DNA from: CAIXSE01 sp040769125
GTDB taxonomy: Bacteria; Actinomycetota; Thermoleophilia; UBA2241
Assembly (NCBI GenBank): GCA_040769125.1
Contig: JAXGLO010000001.1
Span: forward strand, 1,116,001 to 1,180,000
DNA: 64,000 nucleotides
Reading direction: 5' to 3'
This document shows positions 50,679-62,299 of the stretch, in pieces. How positions within the stretch are numbered: position 1 is the stretch's first letter; each line of letters begins with the position of its first letter. The translations under genes were made by a program, and so were the position numbers. The notes below the pieces were generated by a model, which saw nothing but the letters and a program-made list of their open reading frames with translations, was not told the DNA's origin and made no database searches.

Positions 50679-53600
50679 ATGACTTCTCTCGGCATTGACA
50701 TCGGCTGCATCAGCCTCAAGGCGGCGCTCGTCGGCGAGGTTGATGACTACGATCTGTACAAGAGGCTCATAGCCGAGCACCCTGAGCTCTTCCGTACGCC
50801 GAGCGACGGCCTCACGGTCGCTGAGGGCAGGCCGGTCCTGATCGTCCACTACCGGCGCATTAAGGGGAGCCCCGGCGAGGCCACGCAGGCCCTGCTCGCC
50901 GAACTGCTCGGGGTGCTGCCGGACGGCACGATCGCCGGCGTGCGCGTGACCGGCTCAGGCGGCGGTCTCATCAGCCAGGCGCTCGACGCCAGCTTTGAGA
51001 ACGAGTTCCGGGCGATCGCTCGAGGCGTGCGAGCGCTGCATCCGGCCACGCGCACTATCTTCGAGATGGGTGGCGAGACCTCCAAGTTCATCCGCCTCGA
51101 GAAAGACGAGGGCACCGCCTGCGTCGGCATCGTCGACTATCAGACCAACGGCGACTGTGCCGCCGGCACAGGCTCGTTCATGGACCAGCAGGCGAGCCGC
51201 CTCCTCTACGACATTGAGGATGTCGGCGACATCGTGCTCGACGCCGACAAGGCCGCCAGCATCGCCGGCCGTTGCAGCGTCTTCGCGAAATCCGACATGA
51301 TCCATGCCCAGCAGAAGGGCTATGAGCCGCCGGAGGTGTTACGCGGCCTCTGTGACGCGGTCATCCGCAACTTCAAGGGCACGATCGCCAAGGGCAAGGT
51401 CATCGAGGCGCCGATCGTCTTTATCGGCGGCGTGGCTGCCAACAAGGGCGCCGTGCGAGCGCTTCGCGAGACCTTCGCCTTCGAGGGCGACGAACTCGTC
51501 ATCCCCGAGTTTCACATGTCGCTGGGAGCCATCGGTGCGGCCCTCATCGAGGCCGACCACGGAGAGGAGCGGGCCGGGGGCATCGTGGCGCTCGACGCTG
51601 CACAGCTGCCGGCGGCCGGATTCCCGGTCACCGAGCCGCTCTCGATGGACAACGTTGTGCTGCTGCACGACATGGATGAGGAGTACGTCTTCGCTGAGGA
51701 CGGCGCTCCGGTCGACGCATACCTCGGCATCGACGTCGGCTCCGTCTCTACGAACCTGGTCGTCATCGACGCCGCGGGCCGCGTGATCGAGGAGATCTAC
51801 GCGAAGACCGACGCCCGGCCGGTCGAGGTCGTCAGCCGGGGACTCCTCGACATCCACGGCAGAATCGGCGATCGCATCAGGCTTCTCGGCGTAGGCACGA
51901 CCGGCTCCGGCCGTGAACTCATCGGAGAGCTCTGCGGGGCCGACCTCGTCACCGACGAGATCACCGCCCACAAGACCGGCGCCGACTTCGTCGGCCGGCG
52001 AATCGGCAAGCAGTGCGACACGATCTTCGAGATCGGGGGGCAGGACTCGAAGTTCATCAGCGTGCAGGACGGCATCGTCGTCGACTTCGCCATGAACGAG
52101 GCCTGCGCCGCCGGCACCGGCTCGTTCCTCGAGGAGCAGGCCGAGAAGCTCGGCATTAACATCAAGGGCGAGTTCGCCGAGCTGGCGCTGAGCTCGCCGG
52201 CGCCCATCCGGCTCGGCGAGCGCTGCACGGTGTTCATGGAGCGCGACGTCATGGCCTACCAGCAGCGCGGTGCGCGCCGCGAGGATCTCGTCGCCGGGCT
52301 CGCCTTCTCGATCGCCACCAACTACCTCAACCGGCTGGTCCGCGAGCGCCATATCGGCGACTGCATCTTCTTCCAGGGCGGCACGGCGTACAACGACTCG
52401 GTTGCCGCTGCGTTCAGCCAGATCCTCGAGAAGGAGATCATCGTGCCGCCGCACGCCGGCGTCATGGGAGCGCTCGGCATGGCGCTGCTCGCCCGCGAGC
52501 GCATGCGTCGTACGGGCGACGCCACCGGCTTCCGCGGCTGGGATCTCGGCGAAGTCGACTACACGGTCCGCGACTTCGTCTGCAAGGCCTGCTCCAACGA
52601 GTGTGATGTGCGGCAGTTCACGATTGAGGGGGAGAAGACATACTGGGGCGACAAGTGCTCCGACCGGTACCGCAAGCCGGCCAAGGTCGACAAGCAGCCG
52701 GTCATCGCCGATCTCATCGCCTTCCGTGAGGAGCGTCTGCTGGCGCCCTACGAGGAGGCCGTGCGCAGCGTGGCCGAGTCGGCGCCGACCGTCGGCCTCT
52801 CTCGCTGCATGTACACCTACGATCGTCTGCCGTTCTGGGCGACCTTTTTCGCTGCGCTGGGCTACCGCCCGCTGCTGTCGCCTGACACTGACAAGCAGAT
52901 CAGAGAGGCCGGCGTCGACCTGTCGGTCGCGGAGCCGTGCTTCCCGGTCCGCGTCGCTCACGGCCACTCCCAGTGGCTTCTCGAGAACGGCGCAGATTAC
53001 GTCTTCGTGCCGAACCAGGTCAACGAAGAGACAGAGTACATGCAGTACAACTCGCATGCCTGCCCCTGGGGGCAGACGCTTCCCTTCGTCGTGCGTACCG
53101 CCCCCGGCCTGCGGGAGCATCGTGACAAGTTCCTGGCGCCGAGGGTCGTGTTCCGCGAGGGCCTGGACGGGCTCATGCGCGATTTCTCGGAGATCGGTAA
53201 AAAGCTCGGCGTGAGCAAGGCGAGCATGCGCGTCGCCTTCGAGCGCGCCGAGGCCGCACAGCAGGAGTTCCGCGAAGCTCTTCTGGCCGCCGGCCGGGAG
53301 GCGCTTGCGGCGCTCGACCGCGCCGGCGAGCTCGGCATCGTCCTGGTCGGCCGGCCGTACAACATGTACGACAAGGGCATCAACATGGACATCCCGCGCA
53401 AGATTCGCAAGTTCTACGGGGTGAATGTGATCCCGCTCGACTTCCTGCCGATCAAGGGCATCGACATCGACTCCGTAGTGCCCAACATGTACTGGAACTA
53501 CGGCCGCAAGATCCTGCAGGCGGCCATGTACGTGCGCGAGCACGAGAACCTGCATCTGATCTACCTGACGAACTTCAAGTGTGGCCCTGACTCCTACATC

Positions 53601-53792
53601 AAGCACTACGTGCGCGAGGCGTCGGGAAAGCCGTATCTCACGCTGCAGTTCGACGAGCACCAGAACGACGCGGGCGCGATGACGCGCTGCGAGGCGTACC
53701 TCGACAGTAAGGGCTTCCTGCGCTGGTGGTCGCAGGGCGACGACGACGCTGGCGCCGCCAGGGAAGAGGAGGTGCTCTGTGTCGCCAAATGA
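50679..53792 (+). CDS. Giant double-ASKHA activase with DUF2229-type C-terminal half
   Basis: The protein is 1037 aa. Two BcrA/BadF-type ATPase domains lie at about residues 1-300 and 345-610. Each has the cluster-bridging cysteines of dehydratase activators: CAAGTGSFM and RCSVFAKSD in the first, CAAGTGSFLEEQ and RCTVFMERD in the second. Residues 630-1030 form a DUF2229-like half with CKACSNECDVRQF, VAEPCFPVRVAHGH, NSHACPWGQ and TNFKCGPDSY. Such proteins use ATP to push electrons at low potential to a double-cubane or [4Fe-4S] partner. The next gene overlaps by 14 bp and is the likely partner. Confidence 0.88.
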   Translation: MTSLGIDIGCISLKAALVGEVDDYDLYKRLIAEHPELFRTPSDGLTVAEGRPVLIVHYRRIKGSPGEATQALLAELLGVLPDGTIAGVRVTGSGGGLISQALDASFENEFRAIARGVRALHPATRTIFEMGGETSKFIRLEKDEGTACVGIVDYQTNGDCAAGTGSFMDQQASRLLYDIEDVGDIVLDADKAASIAGRCSVFAKSDMIHAQQKGYEPPEVLRGLCDAVIRNFKGTIAKGKVIEAPIVFIGGVAANKGAVRALRETFAFEGDELVIPEFHMSLGAIGAALIEADHGEERAGGIVALDAAQLPAAGFPVTEPLSMDNVVLLHDMDEEYVFAEDGAPVDAYLGIDVGSVSTNLVVIDAAGRVIEEIYAKTDARPVEVVSRGLLDIHGRIGDRIRLLGVGTTGSGRELIGELCGADLVTDEITAHKTGADFVGRRIGKQCDTIFEIGGQDSKFISVQDGIVVDFAMNEACAAGTGSFLEEQAEKLGINIKGEFAELALSSPAPIRLGERCTVFMERDVMAYQQRGARREDLVAGLAFSIATNYLNRLVRERHIGDCIFFQGGTAYNDSVAAAFSQILEKEIIVPPHAGVMGALGMALLARERMRRTGDATGFRGWDLGEVDYTVRDFVCKACSNECDVRQFTIEGEKTYWGDKCSDRYRKPAKVDKQPVIADLIAFREERLLAPYEEAVRSVAESAPTVGLSRCMYTYDRLPFWATFFAALGYRPLLSPDTDKQIREAGVDLSVAEPCFPVRVAHGHSQWLLENGADYVFVPNQVNEETEYMQYNSHACPWGQTLPFVVRTAPGLREHRDKFLAPRVVFREGLDGLMRDFSEIGKKLGVSKASMRVAFERAEAAQQEFREALLAAGREALAALDRAGELGIVLVGRPYNMYDKGINMDIPRKIRKFYGVNVIPLDFLPIKGIDIDSVVPNMYWNYGRKILQAAMYVREHENLHLIYLTNFKCGPDSYIKHYVREASGKPYLTLQFDEHQNDAGAMTRCEAYLDSKGFLRWWSQGDDDAGAAREEEVLCVAK

Positions 53793-55122
53793 CCATCGCG
53801 CCGGGTCCGGCTCGGCGAGCGGCGGGGTGCAGAGCGCCAGAATCAAGCAGGCGATCGCCGAGTTCGGCCTGGAAGGGCGCTCTCTCTATCTGCCGCATAT
53901 GCCGTACGGCGGCACCTATCTGCTGGCCGCGGCGATCCGCTCGATCGGCTTCGACGCGTGGCCGACGAGCGACTCGGACGAGCGGACGCTCGAGCTGGGC
54001 GCGCGCATGACCTCCGGCGATGAGTGCTACCCGCAGAAGATCTGCCTGGGCGACTTCCTGCGGCACATCGAGGACGAGGGCCCCGAGAAGGTCGCTTTCC
54101 TCATGCCGACCGCCAACGGCCCTTGTCGCTTTGGCCAGTACCTGCACCTCATCCGCAGCAAGTTCGACGAGCTGGGGTACGGCGACGTGCCGGTCATCAC
54201 CATCACGTCGAACGACGGCTACTCGTCGATCGGCAGTTACTCCACCGACCTCATCCGCACGGCGTGGCGCGCGGTGGTCTGTCAGGATCTGCTCATGAAG
54301 CTGCTCCTCAGGACTCGCCCGTACGAGCGCGAGAAGGGGAGCACCGATGCGCTCTACCGCCGCTGCCTCGAGGATGTGGGGGAGGCCATCTCCCTCAACG
54401 GTGTGAGTCATAAGGAGCGCCTGGCGGCGGTGCAGGCGGCGATGGCGCGGGCCCGCGACGGCTTCCGCGCCCTGCCCGCCGACTACGACCGTTCGCGGCC
54501 GCTCATCGGCATCGTTGGCGAGATCTTCTGCCGCAACAACACCTTCTCCAACTTCGACCTCATGCGCGTCGTCGAGGAGCACGGCGGAGAGTGCTGGATG
54601 TCCGATGTCGGGGAGTGGGTTTGGTACACCGACGCCGAGCAGCGCCGGCGGCTCATCGATCAGCGGCGCCGTTTCTCCAAGGACAACACCGTGCGCTACA
54701 TCAAAACCAAGATCATGCGTCGCGACGAACACGCCATCCACAAGCTGTTCGGCGACGACTTTACGGGCTACGAGGAGCCGGAGGACGTCGGCGTGATTCT
54801 CGATCTCAGCTTCCCGTACCTGCCGTACACGGGGTCGCTGGGGGAGATGGTGCTCAGCAGCGGCAGGGTGATCTACCTCCACGAGAAGGGCGTTGACGGC
54901 ATTATCGACATCAGCCCGTTCAGTTGCATGAACGGTATCGTGACCGAGGCGATCTACCCGACTTTGCAGAAGGACGTCGACAACATGCCGATCCGTACGT
55001 TCTACTTCGACGGGACGCAGGGCGACCTCGATCGCGACGTCGAGATCTTCCTCGAACTCGCCCGCACGTACCAGCGCCGCAAGAAGAGGCCGCGGCGCTA
55101 CCCCGCCTGCTTCTCGAAGTAG
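53779..55122 (+). CDS. 2-hydroxyacyl-CoA dehydratase-like FeS protein, partner of the activase
   Basis: The protein is 447 aa from a GTG at 53779 behind AGGAGG. Conserved cysteine segments are SGDECYPQKICLGDFLRH, TANGPCRFGQY, GEIFCRNNTF and ISPFSCMNGIVTE, as in proteins related to the HgdB/DUF2229 family. There is no separate alpha/beta subunit pair as in true hydroxyglutaryl-CoA dehydratases. It is therefore more likely a reductase of unknown small substrate, driven by the overlapping activase gene. Confidence 0.83.
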   Translation: MSPNDHRAGSGSASGGVQSARIKQAIAEFGLEGRSLYLPHMPYGGTYLLAAAIRSIGFDAWPTSDSDERTLELGARMTSGDECYPQKICLGDFLRHIEDEGPEKVAFLMPTANGPCRFGQYLHLIRSKFDELGYGDVPVITITSNDGYSSIGSYSTDLIRTAWRAVVCQDLLMKLLLRTRPYEREKGSTDALYRRCLEDVGEAISLNGVSHKERLAAVQAAMARARDGFRALPADYDRSRPLIGIVGEIFCRNNTFSNFDLMRVVEEHGGECWMSDVGEWVWYTDAEQRRRLIDQRRRFSKDNTVRYIKTKIMRRDEHAIHKLFGDDFTGYEEPEDVGVILDLSFPYLPYTGSLGEMVLSSGRVIYLHEKGVDGIIDISPFSCMNGIVTEAIYPTLQKDVDNMPIRTFYFDGTQGDLDRDVEIFLELARTYQRRKKRPRRYPACFSK

Positions 55123-55279
55123 CGTCGAGCGCGCGCTGCCGCTGGCCGAGGCCAGGGTGCCGGCGGCGCGCTTCGGGGTAGCAACCGGCACGAAGAGTTC
55201 GCTTGCCTGCTCACGCGCTCCGGATTTGCGGCCCGCCTCGCCTGCGGCTCGCCCTGCCTGCGGCGGCCGGCACAGGCGC

Positions 55280-56131
55280 TCAGGCGACGCTCACCACGTC
55301 GGCGTCGCGGCGAAGCAGGCCGTCCTGCACGAGCAGGCCGGCGATCTCCTCGGCGTGTGCCGGCGATACCTCCAGGCGCGTGGCGAGGTCGTGCAGGGTC
55401 TGCGGGCCGTGGCTGAGGCAGGTCTGCAGCATGCGGGACCGGTACCAGCGCCGCGAGCCGACGAACCGGCTCTGGCGCGTGCGCGGTGCGATACCGCTGG
55501 TGCGCGCCGTGAGCACGGACGAGCCGTAGTCCATGAGGGCGTTGTGCCAGTCGCGGCTGCGACCCCAGGGCAGCGCCGCATCGGCTACCTTCTGCAGTGC
55601 CGCGGCTCCGAGCCCGGCGGGCAGCCCCAGCTCCACCGTCAATACGCGACGTACGTTGGCGTCGACGGCGGCGAGGTCGTCGTTGTGGGCGAAGATGAGC
55701 ACCGCCCGGGCGGTGTAGGGTCCGATCCCGGGCAGCGCGAGGAGGCCGTGCAGGGTGCGAGGCAGCGCGGCCGGTTCGCCGGCGGCGCCGACAGCCGCCA
55801 GTGCGCAGTCGCGCAGGCGGCGGGCGCGCGTGTTGTAGCCCAGGCCGCGCCAGCGTCGCAGGACGTCGCCGAGCGGCGCGGCCGCCAGCGTCTCGAGGTC
55901 TGGGAACGCGGCGACGAACTCATCGTACTTGGGTATCACACGGGAGACCTGTGTCTGCTGCAGCATGACCTCGCTGACGAGGATGCGGTAGGGGTCGACG
56001 GTACGGCGCCAAGGCAGGTCGCGGCGGTGTTCTGCATACCAGTCGAGGAGGCGCCGTTGCAGCGCGGTGACGGCGTTGGCGTCAAAGCCCGGGATCGTAG
56101 TGAGGGCGCCCGTCGGATCCATGGGTGACAC
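55280..56131 (-). CDS. MutY-like HhH-GPD DNA glycosylase lacking the FeS cluster
   Basis: The protein is 283 aa. It carries LPWRRTVDPYRILVSEVMLQ with the MutY-type QQTQV pocket, the HhH element LLALPGIGPYTARAV, and the catalytic Asp in AAVDANVRRVL. After MDYGSSVLTAR, where MutY has four cluster cysteines (C-x6-C-x2-C-x5-C), only Arg/Ser-rich sequence occurs. The NUDIX-like 8-oxoG domain is also missing, replaced by a small winged-helix-like tail (LHDLATRLEVSPAHAEEI). Adenine or G:T mismatch removal is plausible. Confidence 0.85.
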   Translation of the reverse strand: MSPMDPTGALTTIPGFDANAVTALQRRLLDWYAEHRRDLPWRRTVDPYRILVSEVMLQQTQVSRVIPKYDEFVAAFPDLETLAAAPLGDVLRRWRGLGYNTRARRLRDCALAAVGAAGEPAALPRTLHGLLALPGIGPYTARAVLIFAHNDDLAAVDANVRRVLTVELGLPAGLGAAALQKVADAALPWGRSRDWHNALMDYGSSVLTARTSGIAPRTRQSRFVGSRRWYRSRMLQTCLSHGPQTLHDLATRLEVSPAHAEEIAGLLVQDGLLRRDADVVSVA

Positions 56132-56170
56132 GGTATCACCGGCCGATGCTCGCGGCTCCTTCGGCGGGAC

Positions 56171-58123
<1,953 letters not shown>

Positions 58124-58386
58124 GGAAGAAGGGCCTGTGGCGCGCGGACCGCGGGGCGGCACAGGATACCATCGACGTCGGGGATGCGGCGAACCTGACC
58201 GCCGGCCTCGATGGCGGCCTGGCGCTGTGCATTCCACACGCTTCGTCATCACAGGGCGTGACAAGACGGCCGTAGTAAGAGATTCTAGACGCAGCGCGGA
58301 GGAGCGGCTGAGCCTGGTCGCGAGTCGGCGGCAGGGAGCGCCGGTTTCGGCGCCATGGTCAACACGGGACGTGGGGGGTTCAGGGC

Positions 58387-59406
58387 ATGGATATCAGCAA
58401 GTGCTTCCGGGACGCGTGGGGGTTGTTCAAGGCGGACCTCGGGCCGCTGATGGTTACAGCTGTGATCGGCAGCGTGATCATTGGTGGGGTGGCAGCCCTC
58501 GCGGTCGGCGCCTCCGTGCTGGCGGTCGTCAGCGGGTCCGGCCTCGCGGTGGGCGGTGCGGTCGTCGGCGTTCTCGTGACGGTTGTCGTCTCGGTCGTCG
58601 TCGGCGGCTGGATGTACGCTACGCTCTACGGGATGCTCCTCGCCCGGGTGCGGAGGCGCGTCGCCGCGACCTACGGCGACTTGACGAGGTTCTTTGTCAT
58701 GGTCGGCCCCTTCATCCTCGCGACGTTCGTCCTGGGTCTCATCATCAGCGTCGGGTATGCGCTGCTCCTCGTCCCTGGCTTCATCTTCATGACGTGGTGG
58801 CTGCTCACGCTGGTGATCATGGCCGATCAGCGCATCGGATTCACCGAGGCGATGTCGGCCAGTAAAGAGTTCTCTAAGAAGGTCGGATTCTGGAACATGC
58901 TGGCGACCTGGCTCGTGGGCGCCATCGCCTGGGGCGTTGCCGGCGCGATACTCAGCTGGATTCCCTACTTCGGCAACATCCTCCTGATGCTGATCGTCCC
59001 CTTCGCGCTGGCGTACACGGTCTCCATGTACCTGCAGGCGCGCGGCGAGGGCCATCTCATCGACGAGGCGCTTGGGCTTGCGCCGGAGGCGGGGGACGCT
59101 GCCCGTTCGCAGGAGGGCCTGCCGGCGGCGCCGTCACCTGGGCCGAGTGTGGACGCCACGCCTGCTCCGGCCTCTCCGCCGGTGACAGATCAGGCGTCGG
59201 CGGGCGGCGATGATGCATGGCGCGCGGCCGCCGATCCGGTAGCCGCCGAGTCGGTGAGCCAGCAGGCCGAGGCGCCGGCGGGCGCCGAGGAGGCCGCCGC
59301 ACCGCCGGAGCAGGGCAGTGCGGCCGATGATGCCGGGGCGCCGGAGGCGCCGGAGGCCCCGCCGGCGCCGGAGCCGCCTCTTCCGCCGACGCTTGAGCAG
59401 AGCTGA
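58387..59406 (+). CDS. Multi-pass membrane protein with long Ala/Pro/Glu tail
   Basis: The protein is 339 aa. The first 225 residues contain about six hydrophobic segments, beginning MDISKCFRDAWGLFKADLG and including a repeated Val/Gly stretch (residues 22-75). The last 115 residues are a disordered, Pro/Ala/Glu-rich tail. The N-terminal pattern resembles DUF975/glycerophosphoryl-diester-phosphodiesterase membrane domains, but I cannot assign it firmly. The 263-bp spacer before it holds its ribosome-binding site and nothing else evident. Confidence 0.65.
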   Translation: MDISKCFRDAWGLFKADLGPLMVTAVIGSVIIGGVAALAVGASVLAVVSGSGLAVGGAVVGVLVTVVVSVVVGGWMYATLYGMLLARVRRRVAATYGDLTRFFVMVGPFILATFVLGLIISVGYALLLVPGFIFMTWWLLTLVIMADQRIGFTEAMSASKEFSKKVGFWNMLATWLVGAIAWGVAGAILSWIPYFGNILLMLIVPFALAYTVSMYLQARGEGHLIDEALGLAPEAGDAARSQEGLPAAPSPGPSVDATPAPASPPVTDQASAGGDDAWRAAADPVAAESVSQQAEAPAGAEEAAAPPEQGSAADDAGAPEAPEAPPAPEPPLPPTLEQS

Positions 59407-59417
59407 GACGCAGACGG

Positions 59418-60131
59418 GTGGCAGGTCAGGCGCCCATCGTCGTCGGGCTGGTCATCGCCGCGCGGCGGCCATGCACGGCGGTTGCCCTGCGTTGCGGGCG
59501 CACGCTCGAGGTCGTCGGGTGGTGCGAGGCGGACGAGCGTGTGCCCGGCGAGCGCGACTACCTTGTGGGCTGGGTGGCCTCGCTGCGGCCGGCGGTCGTC
59601 GGCATCGACGCACCACAACGTCCTCGGCGCGAGGGCGCTCGCTCGCGCGCCTGCGACGCTGAGCTGCAGCGCCGCCGTATCGCCGTGTACGCCGTGCCCA
59701 CCCGCAGGCTGGCGGAGGCCGGCGGCGCGCGCTTCGCCTGGATGCGGGCCGGCTGGGCCTACTTCAGGGAGCTGCGGCGGCGCGGCTTCGAGTCGCCGGC
59801 GCCGGGCACGTTGCCCGCTGCTCTTGGGCAGGGTCCGGCAGTTCTTGAGGTGTATCCGCACGCCGGGTTCGTCACTCTCATGGGCGGTACGCCCCCGCCA
59901 AAGGGAACGCGGCAGGGCCTGCGCGCTCGCGTGTGCGCGCTGCGGGCCCTGGGCGTGCGCTGGGATGAGTACTACGATCGAGACTCGCTCGATGCGCTCA
60001 TGGGGGCATACACGGCGTGGCGCTTTCACCAGGGGTTGGCAACACCGCTGGGCAGCGAGCGGGAAGGGCTGGTGTGGGTTCCCGTGCCGGCCAACGAGCT
60101 GCGCGAGAGCTACGGGCCTTTGTCCGCCTGA
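59418..60131 (+). CDS. DUF429 family protein (RNase H-like fold, predicted nuclease)
   Basis: The protein is 237 aa from a GTG at 59418. VVGIDAPQRPRREGARSRACD, YAVPTRRLAEAGG, LEVYPHAGF and the late SLDALMGAYTAW with its acidic residue match the order of conserved residues in DUF429. The family is predicted to be a metal nuclease by fold. It starts 12 bp after the membrane-protein stop, so they are probably co-transcribed. Confidence 0.75.
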   Translation: MAGQAPIVVGLVIAARRPCTAVALRCGRTLEVVGWCEADERVPGERDYLVGWVASLRPAVVGIDAPQRPRREGARSRACDAELQRRRIAVYAVPTRRLAEAGGARFAWMRAGWAYFRELRRRGFESPAPGTLPAALGQGPAVLEVYPHAGFVTLMGGTPPPKGTRQGLRARVCALRALGVRWDEYYDRDSLDALMGAYTAWRFHQGLATPLGSEREGLVWVPVPANELRESYGPLSA

Positions 60132-60209
60132 CGGAGAGGCCGGCGCCACGGAGTGTTCGCCGACCTGGCGCGGCGTCGCGGCGGCAGGCAGCGTCCGCCG
60201 CGACGCCGG

Positions 60210-61079
60210 CTACAGTACGATCTTGGTGAGGGGGAACTCGACGATTCCCTCGGCGCCGGCCTCTTTGAGGCGGGGGATGATCTCGCGGACGACCTTCTCT
60301 TGGAGAATCGTGTTCACGGCGTACCAACCGGAGTCGCTGAGCGGCGAGACCGTAGGCTTGCGCAGGGCGGGGAGCACCTCCAGCACGGCGTTGAGCGCTC
60401 GCCCGTTCACGTTGAGCATCAGCCCCACCTTGTCGAGGGCGGCGATGGCTCCCTGGAGGAGCATGACGAGGTCTTCGACCTTGCGCCGCTTCACCGGGTT
60501 CTCCCAGCTTCGCTTGTTGGCGATGAGTCGGGTGGAAGAGGTGAGCACGGTCTCGACGATGCGCAGCTTGTTGGCGCGGAGCGACGAACCCGTCTCGGTG
60601 ACTTCGACGATGGCGTCGGCGAGCTCGGGGAGCTTGGCCTCGGTGGCTCCCCAGCTGAACTCGACCCTGGCGGAGATGCCGAGCTTGGCCAGCCAGCGCC
60701 TGGTGACGCCGACGAGCTCCGTGGCCACTATCTTGCCCTCGAGATCGGCCGGCGTGCGGATCTCCGACGCCTCGGGCACGGCCAGCACCCAGCGGACCGT
60801 GCCGAAGCTCTGCTTGGCGTAGACGAGCTCGCAGACCTCGTGAACGTCGGCTTTGTTCTCCAGAACCCAGTCGTGACCGGTGAGGCCGCAGTCGAGGGCG
60901 CCGTCTTCCACGTACCGCGCCATCTCCTGGGCGCGCACCAGCATGCATTCAATCTCGGGGTCGTCGATGGCGGGGAAGTAGGAGCGCTGAGCGACCGAGA
61001 CGTGATAGCCCGCCCGACGCATCAGATCGAACGTAGCGCTTTCGAGGCTTCCTTTGGGCAGTCCCAGCTTGACCGTCAT
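60210..61079 (-). CDS. hisG: ATP phosphoribosyltransferase HisG (long form)
   Basis: The protein is 289 aa from the ATG at 61079 (MTVKLGLPKGSLE). The catalytic half has GLTGHDWVLEN, and VEVTETGSSLRANKLRIV is the PRPP-binding loop. The last 75 residues are the HisG-C ACT-like regulatory domain (LMLNVNGRALNAVLEVLP, DSGWYAVNTI), so this is the HisZ-independent long form inhibited by histidine. It catalyses the first step of histidine synthesis. No other his genes are in the window. Confidence 0.95.
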   Translation of the reverse strand: MTVKLGLPKGSLESATFDLMRRAGYHVSVAQRSYFPAIDDPEIECMLVRAQEMARYVEDGALDCGLTGHDWVLENKADVHEVCELVYAKQSFGTVRWVLAVPEASEIRTPADLEGKIVATELVGVTRRWLAKLGISARVEFSWGATEAKLPELADAIVEVTETGSSLRANKLRIVETVLTSSTRLIANKRSWENPVKRRKVEDLVMLLQGAIAALDKVGLMLNVNGRALNAVLEVLPALRKPTVSPLSDSGWYAVNTILQEKVVREIIPRLKEAGAEGIVEFPLTKIVL

Positions 61080-61208
61080 GCGCTGCTCCTGGTGTGCGTT
61101 ACGGGTAGGCGACGGCATGAGTCTACCGCACGCCGCACGGAGTGTGCGCCCGAGTAGCGGACCGCGGAGTCGCCCGGGCTGGGGCCATGGGTGGCTCTGG
61201 CTGGCGCG

Positions 61209-62177
61209 CTAGGCTTGCGTGCTGCGCGCCACCCGCAGGCAGGCTGCGTAGATCTCCTCGGCGCTGTCCGCGCCGAGGTACGGCTCGAGCTCGCGTAGAA
61301 GAGCCGCCAGATCGGGCTGCTCGACGATGAGTGCGTCGAGGGTGGTGGGCGCTCCTGCAGCCGACACGGTCGCGGCGGGGCATGCTCGCTGCAGCACGGC
61401 GACGGTTGCGGTGAGAGTGTGCCATGCCGCGACGTACTCCGGGGAGTACTCGCGCTCCGGCGGCGACTCGTGGGTGGCGGGCGCGCCGCCGGAGTCGGCC
61501 GCCCGCCGCGCGGCGCGGTCACGCTCCAGCTCAGCGTTCGACTGGCGGAGGTAGTTGAGGTGCGCGCCGTACGTGGCGAGGGCGGCCGCTTTCAATGTCG
61601 AGAGGGGCTGGTCGGCATCGGCGTCCGTGCTCAGCCAGAGGCCGCCGGCAGCCTGTTCACGGGGCTCCTGCGTGCGGGGCGTCGCGTCGGGGATCGTGCG
61701 CGTCGGGGCTGGCCCCGCGCCGGCGAGTCGACGCTCGCGGCGGATGACCACGGTGTGCGCGAACAGGTCGCCGACACGCTTGTTCGACGGGCTCAGCAGG
61801 CACGACAGGATCGAGGGGATGTAGTAGAGCATGAACTCGGGTATGCGCACGGCATTGCGGGTTATGGCGGCGAGGCGGGTGACCGGGGTGCCGTTGTCCA
61901 TGGTCACACAGAGGCGGCAGGCGCGCTTGCCAGGTGTTGCGCCGCTGAGCTCGAAGAGCGTGAAGTAGGCGAACATGACCAGTTGCTCAGCAGGCATCAG
62001 CCAGAATGGCGTCCTGCGGCTTGCCTCGATCGCCTCGGCGATCGTCGTAGCGCGGAGGAAGCCGAGATCGACGAGGCCCGCCGCGCCGGCGAGGAGGAGC
62101 AGGAACGATGACCCGATGAAGACGATGGCGGTGTCGAGGAGCACGGCGAGGAGGCGCGAGCCGATCCCGGCGTACAC
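61209..62177 (-). CDS. RDD-family membrane protein
   Basis: The protein is 322 aa from a GTG at 62177. The RDD domain (residues 1-150) has GIGSRLLAVLLDTAIVF, FELSGATPGKRACRL and SNKRVGDLFAHTVVIRR, with three or four membrane helices. The remaining 170 residues are soluble, helical and not recognised. The GTG has no ribosome-binding site. Ten codons upstream a CTG at 62207 follows AGAGGAG at good spacing and would add LPESHTQTPV, so a rare CTG start is possible. Confidence 0.8.
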   Translation of the reverse strand: MYAGIGSRLLAVLLDTAIVFIGSSFLLLLAGAAGLVDLGFLRATTIAEAIEASRRTPFWLMPAEQLVMFAYFTLFELSGATPGKRACRLCVTMDNGTPVTRLAAITRNAVRIPEFMLYYIPSILSCLLSPSNKRVGDLFAHTVVIRRERRLAGAGPAPTRTIPDATPRTQEPREQAAGGLWLSTDADADQPLSTLKAAALATYGAHLNYLRQSNAELERDRAARRAADSGGAPATHESPPEREYSPEYVAAWHTLTATVAVLQRACPAATVSAAGAPTTLDALIVEQPDLAALLRELEPYLGADSAEEIYAACLRVARSTQA

Positions 62178-62299
62178 GACGGGTGTCTGGGTATGTGACT
62201 CGGGCAGTGTCGCTCCTCTCGCTGCAGAGGTGGCCGAGCGTCAAGGCGCCGTCTCCGCGTCCGTCAGATGATTGTACAGGGTGCGCCCAGGCTGAGCGC

